A program made the translations under genes and the position numbers. A stretch of 44,283 nucleotides of DNA from Candidatus Omnitrophota bacterium (GTDB lineage: Bacteria; Omnitrophota; Gorgyraeia; Aquiviventales; Aquiviventaceae). Positions 18,808 to 27,039 of this stretch are shown in pieces (the stretch's first letter is position 1; each line of letters starts with the position of its first letter). The notes beneath the pieces are model-generated. The model was not told the origin of the DNA. It did no database searches and worked only from the letters and a program-made list of their open reading frames with translations. The stretch lies in contig JACPRA010000001.1 of assembly GCA_016190215.1 (NCBI GenBank), forward strand, positions 1 to 44,283. Direction: 5' to 3'.

Positions 18808-19095
18808 TCAGAAGATCAAACGCACCAATCCGCCCACGATCCGGAACGGCAGGGCGATGATTTCCCCGATGACGTGCACCAGCCCGCTGAGCAGACCGCC
18901 CCCGCTGCGGGGCGTCTCCGCGGCCGTCGTGGTTTCCGTCTTGGTCACGCGCTTCTCCACCACCGGAGACTCGGACGACCGGCGGTCAGGCTCCGTCACC
19001 ACGGTTTCGGTTTCCACCGTTCGAGAGCGCGCGCAACCCGCCCCCGCGCCGAGCAGGCCCAGCAGCAGGGCGCCGAGCAGCAGATTCCGGCCCAT
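18808..19095 (-). CDS. Small lipoprotein
   Basis: MGRNLLLGALLLGLLGAGAGC lipobox, then Thr/Glu-rich linker and a hydrophobic C-terminus. Confidence 0.7.
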   Translation of the reverse strand: MGRNLLLGALLLGLLGAGAGCARSRTVETETVVTEPDRRSSESPVVEKRVTKTETTTAAETPRSGGGLLSGLVHVIGEIIALPFRIVGGLVRLIF

Positions 19096-19118
19096 CCCAC
19101 TCTCCCGGGTCGCGGCCA

Positions 19119-19370
19119 TCATGCCCGCTTGACCAGGCTGATGAGGCCGAGGAGCACGGACGCGCCCACCACCGCCATGATCAGGAACCCCGCCGTGCCG
19201 TAGGCGACCAGCCCCACGGCGGCGAAGAGCCATCCGCCGATCACGGCGCCGACGATGCCCACGAGGATGTTCCCCAGCGCGCCGAACCCGCGGCCTTTCA
19301 TGAGCAACCCGGCCAGCCAGCCTGCGACCAATCCGATCAACAACAGCCACACCAACTGAGTCGCGTTCAT
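19119..19370 (-). CDS. GlsB/YeaQ/YmgE family membrane protein
   Basis: LLIGLVAGWLAGLLMKGRGFGALGNILVGIVGAVIGGWLF. Confidence 0.93.
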   Translation of the reverse strand: MNATQLVWLLLIGLVAGWLAGLLMKGRGFGALGNILVGIVGAVIGGWLFAAVGLVAYGTAGFLIMAVVGASVLLGLISLVKRA

Positions 19371-19521
19371 CGTCCGCCTCCTTGTGCGTCGTCCGCCATA
19401 CGCCCGTGCACTTCCATGGACGAGTTTCAGCGCTGAGGCCGTGTGACAATATAACTACACCACATGGCGCACGACGGGACGATGACATTTTCATTACAAT
19501 TTTGTCATCCAGAAACGATCA

Positions 19522-19555
19522 ACGCCAGCTACGGGATCATGCCCGTAGCTGGCGT
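19522..19555. terminator. Strong hairpin, likely transcription terminator
   Basis: ACGCCAGCTACGGG-ATCATG-CCCGTAGCTGGCGT: perfect 14-bp stem with 6-nt loop, downstream of the NifU-like gene; no clean U-tract. Confidence 0.6.
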
Positions 19556-19596
19556 GGCCCACGCGGGTCGCGCGAACGAACAGAAAGACGCGGCGC

Positions 19597-19821
19597 CTAC
19601 TCTTCGACGGCTTCGACGCTGGTGATCTCCGGCACTTCGGTGCGGATGGCGCGCTCGATGCCCGCCTTCAGCGTCATCATCGAAGAGGGGCAGCCGTGGC
19701 AGGCCCCCACGAGGCGCAGCCGCACGACCCCGCCGACGATCTCCACCAATTCGATGTCGCCGCCGTCCATCTGCACGGCCGGTCGGATCCGGTTGATCAC
19801 CTGCTCGACTCGCTCACGCAT
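19597..19821 (-). CDS. NifU C-terminal-like Fe-S scaffold domain protein
   Basis: RPAVQMDGGDIELVEIVGGVVRLRLVGACHGCPSSMMTLKAGIERAI. Confidence 0.93.
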   Translation of the reverse strand: MRERVEQVINRIRPAVQMDGGDIELVEIVGGVVRLRLVGACHGCPSSMMTLKAGIERAIRTEVPEITSVEAVEE

Positions 19822-19833
19822 TCTGCCCTCCCG

Positions 19834-20607
19834 CTACTGCTTCACACACACGTAATACGTTGAGCCGTACTCTCCTTGGCTGGGATTGCTGGCCTGACCT
19901 GGAATGGTAATGTACTGGTAGCCAAGCGCGCATGAGCCGCTCTTATAGACCTGCGGGCCGGCGGATGAGCATCCACTGACCGCAAAATAGGTCGCGCTCT
20001 GGGATGCGGGGACATCTAACGTCATCACGTTTTGCGGGTCCCACAACTTCGCCGCCGACACGCAGGGGCCGTTGAAACCGGCGCAACCTGCCCCTTCATA
20101 GCATGTCCAGGCGTTGGCCCCGGCCACGCGAGCCCACGCGACGATGGTGCCGGGAGCCGCCCCGCTGGAGGATTGCCACTCTGCGACGCCTTGCACGTTG
20201 GTCGCGGTCAACACCCGCCCGGCGGCGGCGCCGGTCGGCATTTGAAAACCGGTGACGCGGGTGGTGCCGTTGACGTTCAGCATGTAGCCTGCAGGGTCCG
20301 TCGTCCCGACGCCAACGGTGCCGTCGCTGTTGATCACGAAGGGGTTGATCACACCGCTGTCGGCATTATCAATCCGGAGGGTGGTGTTGATGCCCGTGCC
20401 GAGCACGTATAGGCGGGGCGGCATGCCCGCCGGGACGGTCGGGGGGGTGGTGGTGCCGATAGCGACATTTCCGCTCGTGCGCAGTTCCTGGTAGACCCCG
20501 CGCGGCGAAGGATAGTAGGTCGTGAGGGTGAGGTCTTCAGCAATGGCGTAGCCGGCCGCGGCCAGGAACACCACCGGGATCAGCCAGCCGGGAATGGGCC
20601 GCTTCAT
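19834..20607 (-). CDS. Exported protein of unknown function with tail-like repeats
   Basis: Signal peptide then [33 protein letters not shown] ... [32 protein letters not shown]. Confidence 0.75.
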   Translation of the reverse strand: MKRPIPGWLIPVVFLAAAGYAIAEDLTLTTYYPSPRGVYQELRTSGNVAIGTTTPPTVPAGMPPRLYVLGTGINTTLRIDNADSGVINPFVINSDGTVGVGTTDPAGYMLNVNGTTRVTGFQMPTGAAAGRVLTATNVQGVAEWQSSSGAAPGTIVAWARVAGANAWTCYEGAGCAGFNGPCVSAAKLWDPQNVMTLDVPASQSATYFAVSGCSSAGPQVYKSGSCALGYQYITIPGQASNPSQGEYGSTYYVCVKQ

Positions 20608-21482
20608 GCGCGCGGGCGGAAGGCGGCCTTGACGGCGGAGCCGATGGCGGCCGGCGAGTCCACCACCGTGACCCCGGCGGCTTTCAGCGCGGCCTTCTTT
20701 TCCGCCGCCGTGCCCCGCCCTCCGGCGACGATGGCGCCGGCATGGCCCATGCGTTTTTCTTTCGGCGCCATTTGCCCGGCGATGAATGCAAACACCGGCT
20801 TGGTCACGTGAGCCTTGATGAACGCGGCGGCTTCTTCTTCGCCGGTGCCGCCGATCTCGCCGATCAGGACGATCGCCTCCGTCTCCGGATCGTCCTGGAA
20901 GAGCCGCAGGATGTCCGTAAACGTGCTGCCCAGCACCGGGTCGCCCCCGATGCCCACACAGGTGGATTGCCCCAGCCCCGCTTCAGTGAGCTGATAGACC
21001 GAGTCATAGGTCAAGGTGCCGCTGCGCGAGACGACGCCGATGGGCCCCCGGCGGTGGATGTAGCCGGGCATGATGCCCAGTTTGCACACGTCCGGGGTGA
21101 TGACACCGGGGCAGTTCGGGCCGACGATCCGGACCGGGTGATCCTGAAGCGCCCGTTTCACCCGGACCATGTCCCAGGTGGGGAGGCCCTCGGTGATGAC
21201 CACGATGAGGCCCACGCCGGCATCCACCGCTTCCAGCACCGCGTCCAGCGCAAAGGGGGCGGGCACGAAAATCACCGAGGCATTGGCCCCGGTCTGTTTC
21301 ACGGCGCCGGCCACGCTGTTGAAGACCGGCACGCCGTGCACGGCCGTGCCGGCTTTGCCGGGTGTCACGCCGGCGACGACCTTCGTGCGGTACTCCAGCA
21401 TCTTTTCCGTATGGAACGCGCCGGCCTGGCCGGTGATGCCCTGGACGAGAACGCGCGTGTCTTTCCCGACGAGGATGCTCAT
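20604..21482 (-). CDS. sucD: Succinyl-CoA synthetase alpha subunit
   Basis: [28 protein letters not shown]...[10 protein letters not shown]...[40 protein letters not shown]...[21 protein letters not shown]. Confidence 0.96.
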   Translation of the reverse strand: MSILVGKDTRVLVQGITGQAGAFHTEKMLEYRTKVVAGVTPGKAGTAVHGVPVFNSVAGAVKQTGANASVIFVPAPFALDAVLEAVDAGVGLIVVITEGLPTWDMVRVKRALQDHPVRIVGPNCPGVITPDVCKLGIMPGYIHRRGPIGVVSRSGTLTYDSVYQLTEAGLGQSTCVGIGGDPVLGSTFTDILRLFQDDPETEAIVLIGEIGGTGEEEAAAFIKAHVTKPVFAFIAGQMAPKEKRMGHAGAIVAGGRGTAAEKKAALKAAGVTVVDSPAAIGSAVKAAFRPRA

Positions 21483-21492
21483 GGTCGCGCTC

Positions 21493-21560
21493 GTGAAGCG
21501 TGAAGCGTGCCCGCCCCGGCAAGGGCTCTCGGCGGGCCGGGGAAGCGTGAAGCGTGAACT
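21493..21560. repeat. Heptamer repeat locus A in sucC/sucD gap
   Basis: GTGAAGC GTGAAGC GTG (21493-21509) and GGGAAGC GTGAAGC GTGAACT (21540-21560) flanking a GC-rich hairpin. Confidence 0.8.
21508..21544. repeat. REP-like hairpin element copy 1
   Basis: TGCCCGCCCCGGCAAGGGCTCTCGGCGGGCCGGGGAA; GCCCGCC/GGCGGGC stem; about 29/37 identity by hand to 33741-33777. Confidence 0.6.
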
Positions 21561-21570
21561 GCGATGGCCA

Positions 21571-22752
21571 TCATTGAGCAAGGGCCACGACGCGCTTCGC
21601 GGCGTCGGCCAGGTCTTCCACAGCGGCGATGGGGAGCGCCGCGTTGGCGAGGAGGGCGCGGCCTTCTTTGACGTTGGTGCCCTGGAGGCGTACAACCATC
21701 GGCACCTTGACTGACAGCGCCTTGGTGGCGTTGAGCAAGCCCTGCGCCACCCAATCGCAGCGCATGATGCCGCCGAAAATGTTAACGAGGATGGCCTTGA
21801 CCCGCCGGTCCGCCAGCAAAATCTTGAAGGCGTTCGTCACCTGCTCCACGTTGGCGCCGCCGCCGACGTCGAGGAAGTTGGCCGGCTCGCCGCCGGAGAG
21901 CTTGATGATGTCGTTGGTCGCCATGGCCAGCCCGGCCCCGTTGACGAGGCAGCCGATATTCCCGTCCAGGCCCACATAGGAAATGCCCACCTGGGCGGCG
22001 CGGTATTCCAGCGGATGCTCCTGGCCTTTGTCGCGCAGTTTGGCCAGGTCCGGGTGGCGGAAGAGCGCATTATCATCGAGCGCCACCTTGGCGTCGAGTG
22101 CCAACAGCTCGCCGGCGGAGGTCTCGACGAGCGGATTGATTTCGACCAGCGAGGCGTCCACGTCGGTGAAACAGCGGGAGAGGCCGGCGAGGATCTGGCC
22201 AAAGGGACGGGCGGAGTTGCCGGGCAACCTCAATGCCTCATGCAAGCGCCGCGCCTGGAACGGCTGCAGCCCGACGCAGGGATCCACCGGCTCGCGCACG
22301 ATGGCCTGCGGGTGCTCTGTCGCCACGGTTTCAATGTCCATGCCGCCCTCGGCGCTGGCCAGTACCACCGGGCGGTTGAGCGCGCGGTCGATCGTGATGG
22401 AGAGATAGATCTCGCGCGCGATCTCCACCCGCTGCTCCAGCAGCACGCGGGTCACCGGCAAACCTTCCGGACCGGTCTGATGCGTCCGCAGGCGCGTGCC
22501 GAGGAGTGCCGCCGCCTGGGCCTTTGCCTCGCGGGCGGAGGAGGCGGCGCGCACCCCGCCCGCTTTGCCGCGGCCGCCGGCATGGACTTGGGCTTTGACG
22601 TTGCAGGTAAATTTTGCGCCGCCGCGGCTGCGGCGCTTGAGCTGCGCGTACGCGGCTGCGGCCTGCTCAGGACGGCTGACGGGGATCCCGAAGGGGACGG
22701 GGATGTTGAAGCGGGCGAAGAGGCGTTTGGCTTGGTATTCGTGGAGCTTCAT
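21571..22752 (-). CDS. sucC: Succinyl-CoA synthetase beta subunit
   Basis: [20 protein letters not shown]...[15 protein letters not shown]...INPLV...[31 protein letters not shown]. Confidence 0.96.
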   Translation of the reverse strand: MKLHEYQAKRLFARFNIPVPFGIPVSRPEQAAAAYAQLKRRSRGGAKFTCNVKAQVHAGGRGKAGGVRAASSAREAKAQAAALLGTRLRTHQTGPEGLPVTRVLLEQRVEIAREIYLSITIDRALNRPVVLASAEGGMDIETVATEHPQAIVREPVDPCVGLQPFQARRLHEALRLPGNSARPFGQILAGLSRCFTDVDASLVEINPLVETSAGELLALDAKVALDDNALFRHPDLAKLRDKGQEHPLEYRAAQVGISYVGLDGNIGCLVNGAGLAMATNDIIKLSGGEPANFLDVGGGANVEQVTNAFKILLADRRVKAILVNIFGGIMRCDWVAQGLLNATKALSVKVPMVVRLQGTNVKEGRALLANAALPIAAVEDLADAAKRVVALAQ

Positions 22753-22755
22753 GCC

Positions 22756-22845
22756 GGCACACAGCACACGGCACACAGCACACGGCAACGAAGGAATTCG
22801 CGAATCTTCCTGGACGGCATGCGCTGTGTGCTGTCGGCTGTGTGC
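22756..22845. repeat. Heptamer repeat locus B with inverted arms in gltA/sucC gap
   Basis: GGCACAC AGCACAC GGCACAC AGCACAC GGCAACG (22756-22790), then GCTGTGT GCTGTCG GCTGTGT GC (22823-22845); 23-nt arms pair at 18 positions (two perfect 9-mers). Confidence 0.85.
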
Positions 22846-24006
22846 TTACCCTGCGGTCGGAGACGCTCGCCGGTTAAGGGGAACAAACTGCAGCCCTTTG
22901 GGGCCGGTGTAGCGCGCGAGGGGGCGGATGAGGCGGTTGTCCGCGGCTTGCTCCAGCACGTGCGCGCACCAGCCGGAAATGCGGGCGCACGCGAACATCG
23001 GCGTAAACAAATCGGCGGGAATGCCCAGGTAGTTCAGCAGCGAGGCGGAATAGAAATCCACGTTGATGGCCAGCTTCTTGGCGTCCCACACCGCCTGCTG
23101 GAGCCGCTCGGAAATGCGCAGCCACTTCGCCTCGCCCTTCGCCGCCAGCGCTTCCGCGTACCGCTTAAGGTGCTTGGCGCGCGGGTCCTCGCCCTTGTAA
23201 ACGCGGTGGCCGAACCCCATGAAGCGCTTGTGGTCGGCGAGCGTTTGCTTCACGAAGGCGTCCACCCGGTCTTCTGAGCCGATCTCCTTGAGCATGTCCA
23301 TCGCCTTGGTGTTGGCAGCACCATGCAGCGGGCCTTTCAGCGTGCCGACCGCGGCGGTGATGGCGGAATAGAGGTCGGTCTGCGTGCCGACGGAGGTGCG
23401 CGCCGCAAACGTCGAGGCGTTGAAGCTGTGCTCGGCCAGCAGCACGAAATAGGCGTCCAGCGCGGCCACCGCCTCCGGCGAGGGGTCCTCGCCGTGCAGC
23501 ATGTAGAGGAAATTCGCCGCGTGGCCCAGGTCCGGCCGGGGGCCGAGCATCGCCCGGCGGTTCCGCAGCCGGTCAAAGAGGGCCACGATGGTCGGGATTT
23601 TCGCGATGAGGCTGATGGACTGGGACCGCAGCCGGGTCAGGTCTTCCGCCTGCGGGTCGCGCAGGCCCATGATGGACACCACCGTCCGGAGATACGCCAT
23701 CGGGTCGCCGAAGGGCAGGCGCTCCATCGTCTGCAGAAGCTCGGCCTCGAGGGGCCGGTGGCCGGCCAGCTCGCGGTTCCAGGCCGCCAGCTCGGCGGCG
23801 GCCGGGAGCGATCCGTTCAACAGTAGATAGCTGACTTCCTCGTAGCCGGCCTTGCCGACCAGCTCATCCATGGAATAGCCGCGGTAGCTGAGCTCGCACT
23901 TGGCGCCGTCCACGTCGGAGATATTGGTGTCGGACGCCACGACACCTTCCAATCCCTTCTGGACCGGGGAGGCCGCAGGCGCGTTGGGGGCGATGTCGGC
24001 GCTCAT
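22846..24006 (-). CDS. gltA: Citrate synthase (citrate/2-methylcitrate synthase family)
   Basis: GLEGVVASDTNISDVDGAKCELSYRGYSMDEL...GPLHGAANTKAMDML...MGFGHRVYKGEDPRAKHLK. Confidence 0.94.
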   Translation of the reverse strand: MSADIAPNAPAASPVQKGLEGVVASDTNISDVDGAKCELSYRGYSMDELVGKAGYEEVSYLLLNGSLPAAAELAAWNRELAGHRPLEAELLQTMERLPFGDPMAYLRTVVSIMGLRDPQAEDLTRLRSQSISLIAKIPTIVALFDRLRNRRAMLGPRPDLGHAANFLYMLHGEDPSPEAVAALDAYFVLLAEHSFNASTFAARTSVGTQTDLYSAITAAVGTLKGPLHGAANTKAMDMLKEIGSEDRVDAFVKQTLADHKRFMGFGHRVYKGEDPRAKHLKRYAEALAAKGEAKWLRISERLQQAVWDAKKLAINVDFYSASLLNYLGIPADLFTPMFACARISGWCAHVLEQAADNRLIRPLARYTGPKGLQFVPLNRRASPTAG

Positions 24007-24950
24007 GGTTTTGCGGGAGCCGTGCTCAAGACGGTGGCGATGCCCTCGCGGACCTGTCCGGCCGCGCGGGAGAGGGCCTGTTGCTCATCGGGTGCGAGCG
24101 GCTGGACGATGACACGCGTCCAGCCGGACGCCGCCAGCTCGACCGGCACGCCGATGCACACGTCCTTCAGCCCGTACTCGCCCTCCAGCCACACCGAGGC
24201 GGGCAGCACGCGGCGCTCATCCTTCAGGATCGCCTGGACCATCCGCACGATCCCGCTGGCCGGGGCGTAGTAGGCGCTGGAGGTTTTGAGCAAGGCGACG
24301 ATTTCCGCGCCGCCGTCGCGCGTGCGGGCGATCAACCGGTCAATCTCGTCGGCGCTGAGGCGCGCGCTGAGCGGCCGGCCTTCGACGGCGATCGAGCTTT
24401 TCACCGACACCATCAGGTCGCCGTGGGAGCCGAGCACCATCGCCTCGATGTCGACCGGCGGCACGCGCAGCCGCTCCGCGATGAACGTGCGCAGCCGGCC
24501 GCTGTCGAGCACGCCGGCCATGCCCAGCACGCGCTGCCGGGGAAACCCGGTGCGCTTCCACGCCAGGGCGGTCATCACATCCAGGGGGTTTGTCACGACG
24601 ATCAGCACGGCGTTGGGCGCGTGCCGCGCCACCTGCTCCGCCACCGGCCCGACGATGCCGGCGTTGGCCATCAGCAGGTCGTCCCGGCTCATGCCTGGTT
24701 TGCGGGCCAACCCGGCGGTGATCACCACCACCTGGCTGCCCTCCAGCGCGGCGTAGTCGGACGTGCCGGTAACCTGCGAGGGCAGGCCCTCGGTGGCGGC
24801 CGCCTGCAGCAGATCCAGCGCCTTGCCGCGGGCGAGGCCCTCGACGACGTCAATCAGCACGACGTCCGCGAGCCCTTTGAGCATCAGCAGGTGGGCCGTG
24901 GTGGCGCCGACCTGCCCGGCCCCGACGACAGACACGAGTGGACGACTCAT
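24003..24950 (-). CDS. mdh: Malate dehydrogenase (LDH-like MDH)
   Basis: VSVVGAGQVGATTAHLLMLKGLADVVLIDV...ITAGLARKPGMSRDDLL...VVTNPLDVMT...VLGSHGDLMV. Confidence 0.95.
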   Translation of the reverse strand: MSRPLVSVVGAGQVGATTAHLLMLKGLADVVLIDVVEGLARGKALDLLQAAATEGLPSQVTGTSDYAALEGSQVVVITAGLARKPGMSRDDLLMANAGIVGPVAEQVARHAPNAVLIVVTNPLDVMTALAWKRTGFPRQRVLGMAGVLDSGRLRTFIAERLRVPPVDIEAMVLGSHGDLMVSVKSSIAVEGRPLSARLSADEIDRLIARTRDGGAEIVALLKTSSAYYAPASGIVRMVQAILKDERRVLPASVWLEGEYGLKDVCIGVPVELAASGWTRVIVQPLAPDEQQALSRAAGQVREGIATVLSTAPAKP

Positions 24951-25093
24951 CGTACTCCAATGGTCATTCGGCTTACGGTGACAACGCCGTCAGCGCCGAG
25001 GAGGCGCTGCCTGGGAGGTGGTACACGCGAAAAATTTTCCTCTGGCAGTGTAGCAAAGAGTGGCCGGAGCGTCAACCGAGGGGGGAGGCGCGC

Positions 25094-25124
25094 TTGACGC
25101 TGCGGAGGCGCTCTGCTCTAATAC
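25094..25124 (+). promoter_or_regulatory. Possible sigma70 promoter
   Basis: TTGACG (25094-25099) and TCTAATAC (-10-like) upstream of the exported protein at 25159. Confidence 0.4.
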
Positions 25125-25158
25125 GGGGAAGAACCGGTCAACCAGGAGGAGATGCCGG

Positions 25159-25566
25159 ATGCGCAGCATGTGGCGGTATGCCGTGGTCGCGGGAATCGTG
25201 TTGGGATGCGCCGGTGGAGCGATGGCGGAAGGGTCCCAGACCCTGCAAGGCGAGGTGGTGGATCCCGCCCTCTACCTTCGCGAAGGCCGGCACGGCCCTG
25301 AAGTGGAAGACATGATCTATGACGCCGTGGACGGCGGGCAGACCCTGGCCCTGCTCGACGACGCCGGCAGCCTGTACCTCTTCCTGGCGGGCGAAGCCGG
25401 CGCCGACCCCAACGAGCTGCTCTACGAGCATGTCGGACGGAAGATCAAGATCAGCGGCACCGTCTACGAACGAGGCGGGTTGAAGGGGATCGTCGTGACC
25501 AGCGTCGAATCGTTGGAGTCGGCCGACGCCCAAGCAATCGAGCCTCCGGCACCGGCCACGCCTTAA
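25159..25566 (+). CDS. Exported OB-fold-like protein of unknown function
   Basis: MRSMWRYAVVAGIVLGCAGGAMAEGSQTLQGEVVDPALYLREG...HVGRKIKISGTVYERGGLKGIVVTSVE. Confidence 0.75.
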   Translation: MRSMWRYAVVAGIVLGCAGGAMAEGSQTLQGEVVDPALYLREGRHGPEVEDMIYDAVDGGQTLALLDDAGSLYLFLAGEAGADPNELLYEHVGRKIKISGTVYERGGLKGIVVTSVESLESADAQAIEPPAPATP

Positions 25567-25583
25567 AGCACCTATCGGCGCTC

Positions 25584-25690
25584 TCGGTGAAGGGGAAACC
25601 GAATCAATGCGCATGAGGTGGTCCCTGTTGTTCTCCAAGCCTTCACCCTACACCCTGCACCCTTGACCTGTATCTTGCACCCTTCACCGA
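25584..25690. repeat. Heptamer repeat locus C with inverted arms, between convergent genes
   Basis: TTCACCC TACACCC TGCACCC TTGACCT (25642-25669), then TGCACCC TTCACCG (25676-25689); 11-bp perfect inverted arms TCGGTGAAGGG (25584-25594) / CCCTTCACCGA (25680-25690). Confidence 0.8.
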
Positions 25691-27039
25691 AAATCGGTGG
25701 GATGCAGCGCCGGCGCGCGCCGCATCGTTTCCATGAGCGATACCGTCAGGGCCGGCGGGGCGCCTTCGCTGATCCAGACTTCTTCTCCACGCACCTGCAG
25801 CAGCACGTCGTCTGCCTCGGTCCGCCACCACCGGCTTCCTGAGGGCGACTCAACGGGCTGTGCGTGTTGGTATTTCCCTTCGATCACCCGCCGGTAGGCC
25901 TGGGCGAACTCCTGCGCGTCCGCCGGGCTGTCCCACACCGTGCGGATCACCAGGAGATGCCGCGCGCCGTCCGACGACTCGAATAACTGATACCGGTCGC
26001 CGTCCCAGCCCGTGGACGCCTCCGCGTTCCCTTCCCCCAGCCGCACGTGAAACAGCGTGCGCCAGGTGAACTCCCCGAGCACGTTCTCATCCAGGAGCGT
26101 CCACCCGGGACCCACCACCCCCTCCAGCTTCGGCAGCGCGACCGGGGTGGGATGATCCACGCGCGCGAGATAGGCGCTCGGATGGATGATCTGCTCGGTG
26201 GATTCCGGCGGGTGCGCGTAGACCTGCGACATGAATGACCAGGTGTGGCCGGCGCGCATCGTCTTGAAAAACCCCAGCCCGTCCACATAGGGGAAGAGCA
26301 TCAGCGCGTTCAGGTAGGGCGGCATGGAGGCCGTCTGCGCGTCCGCGTCCAGCGTCTGGGTCGCCATGCGCGTCATCGCGTCGGCGTCCATGTCGTGCAG
26401 GTCCTCGAACGCCATGCCGCTGCCTTCCAGCGCCGTTTCGATCATGAGCGCGGTGGCCTCGCCCTCCATGATGGCCTGCCGGGCCAGCACGCCGTCATCG
26501 TCCCCCGGCCCCTGCTCCAGCCAGTCCAGCAAGGGGATGCGCTGGTCCTGGAGCGCGTGCACCAGCTCGTGCGCCAGGATCCCTTCCTGCATCATGGCCG
26601 GCAGCCAATCGGCCACATAGAGCACTTGGGTATGGGCGTCATAAAACCCGACGGCTTGGCGGGCGTAGAGCTGTGTCGCGGAGGCGGCCACATCGAGGTC
26701 CGGCGGGAGCAGGCCCAACTTCACCAACGCCTTGGCTTGCCGGTTGATCGTCTCTTCCGGGTTGTCCTCGCGGATCATCCGCGCGATGGCGGCTTGGGAG
26801 CCCTGCTGCGACACCAGCTCTTTGACGACCGGGCGCTGCGCTTCAAGGCCCCGGATGCGGCGCAGGCTCTCAAGCAAGCGCGTCGTCAGCTCTTCGAGCT
26901 CATCCGCGGTGATCGGAGCGGCCTGCTCAAGCAGCGAGGAGTCGTCGAACTCGAAGGGAAGTTCTTCCGCGGAAGCCGGCGGGCTGGAGATGGCCGCCAG
27001 CCACGCCCCGGCGAGGAGGAGGCAAACGCGGCGGGTCAC
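25684..27039 (-). CDS. Exported zinc metallopeptidase-like protein (HELVH)
   Basis: GTG start at 27039 overlaps the GT2 stop; signal peptide RRVCLLLAGAWLAAISSPPASA; QEGILAHELVHALQDQ. Confidence 0.75.
   Translation of the reverse strand: MTRRVCLLLAGAWLAAISSPPASAEELPFEFDDSSLLEQAAPITADELEELTTRLLESLRRIRGLEAQRPVVKELVSQQGSQAAIARMIREDNPEETINRQAKALVKLGLLPPDLDVAASATQLYARQAVGFYDAHTQVLYVADWLPAMMQEGILAHELVHALQDQRIPLLDWLEQGPGDDDGVLARQAIMEGEATALMIETALEGSGMAFEDLHDMDADAMTRMATQTLDADAQTASMPPYLNALMLFPYVDGLGFFKTMRAGHTWSFMSQVYAHPPESTEQIIHPSAYLARVDHPTPVALPKLEGVVGPGWTLLDENVLGEFTWRTLFHVRLGEGNAEASTGWDGDRYQLFESSDGARHLLVIRTVWDSPADAQEFAQAYRRVIEGKYQHAQPVESPSGSRWWRTEADDVLLQVRGEEVWISEGAPPALTVSLMETMRRAPALHPTDFR

Noticed and set aside
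17143-19122. Operon of aldehyde dehydrogenase, acetolactate synthase and lipoprotein as a new pathway
   Set aside because: Co-orientation only; functions are unrelated and there is no further support.
19481-19509. PhoB box
   Set aside because: TGTCAT-like words are present but are inverted or spaced wrongly for the 11-nt direct-repeat Pho box.
24991-25009. Rho-independent terminator CAGCGCC-GAGGA-GGCGCTG
   Set aside because: Real 7-bp hairpin upstream of mdh, but no T-tract on either strand and no gene clearly ending there, so not called a terminator.
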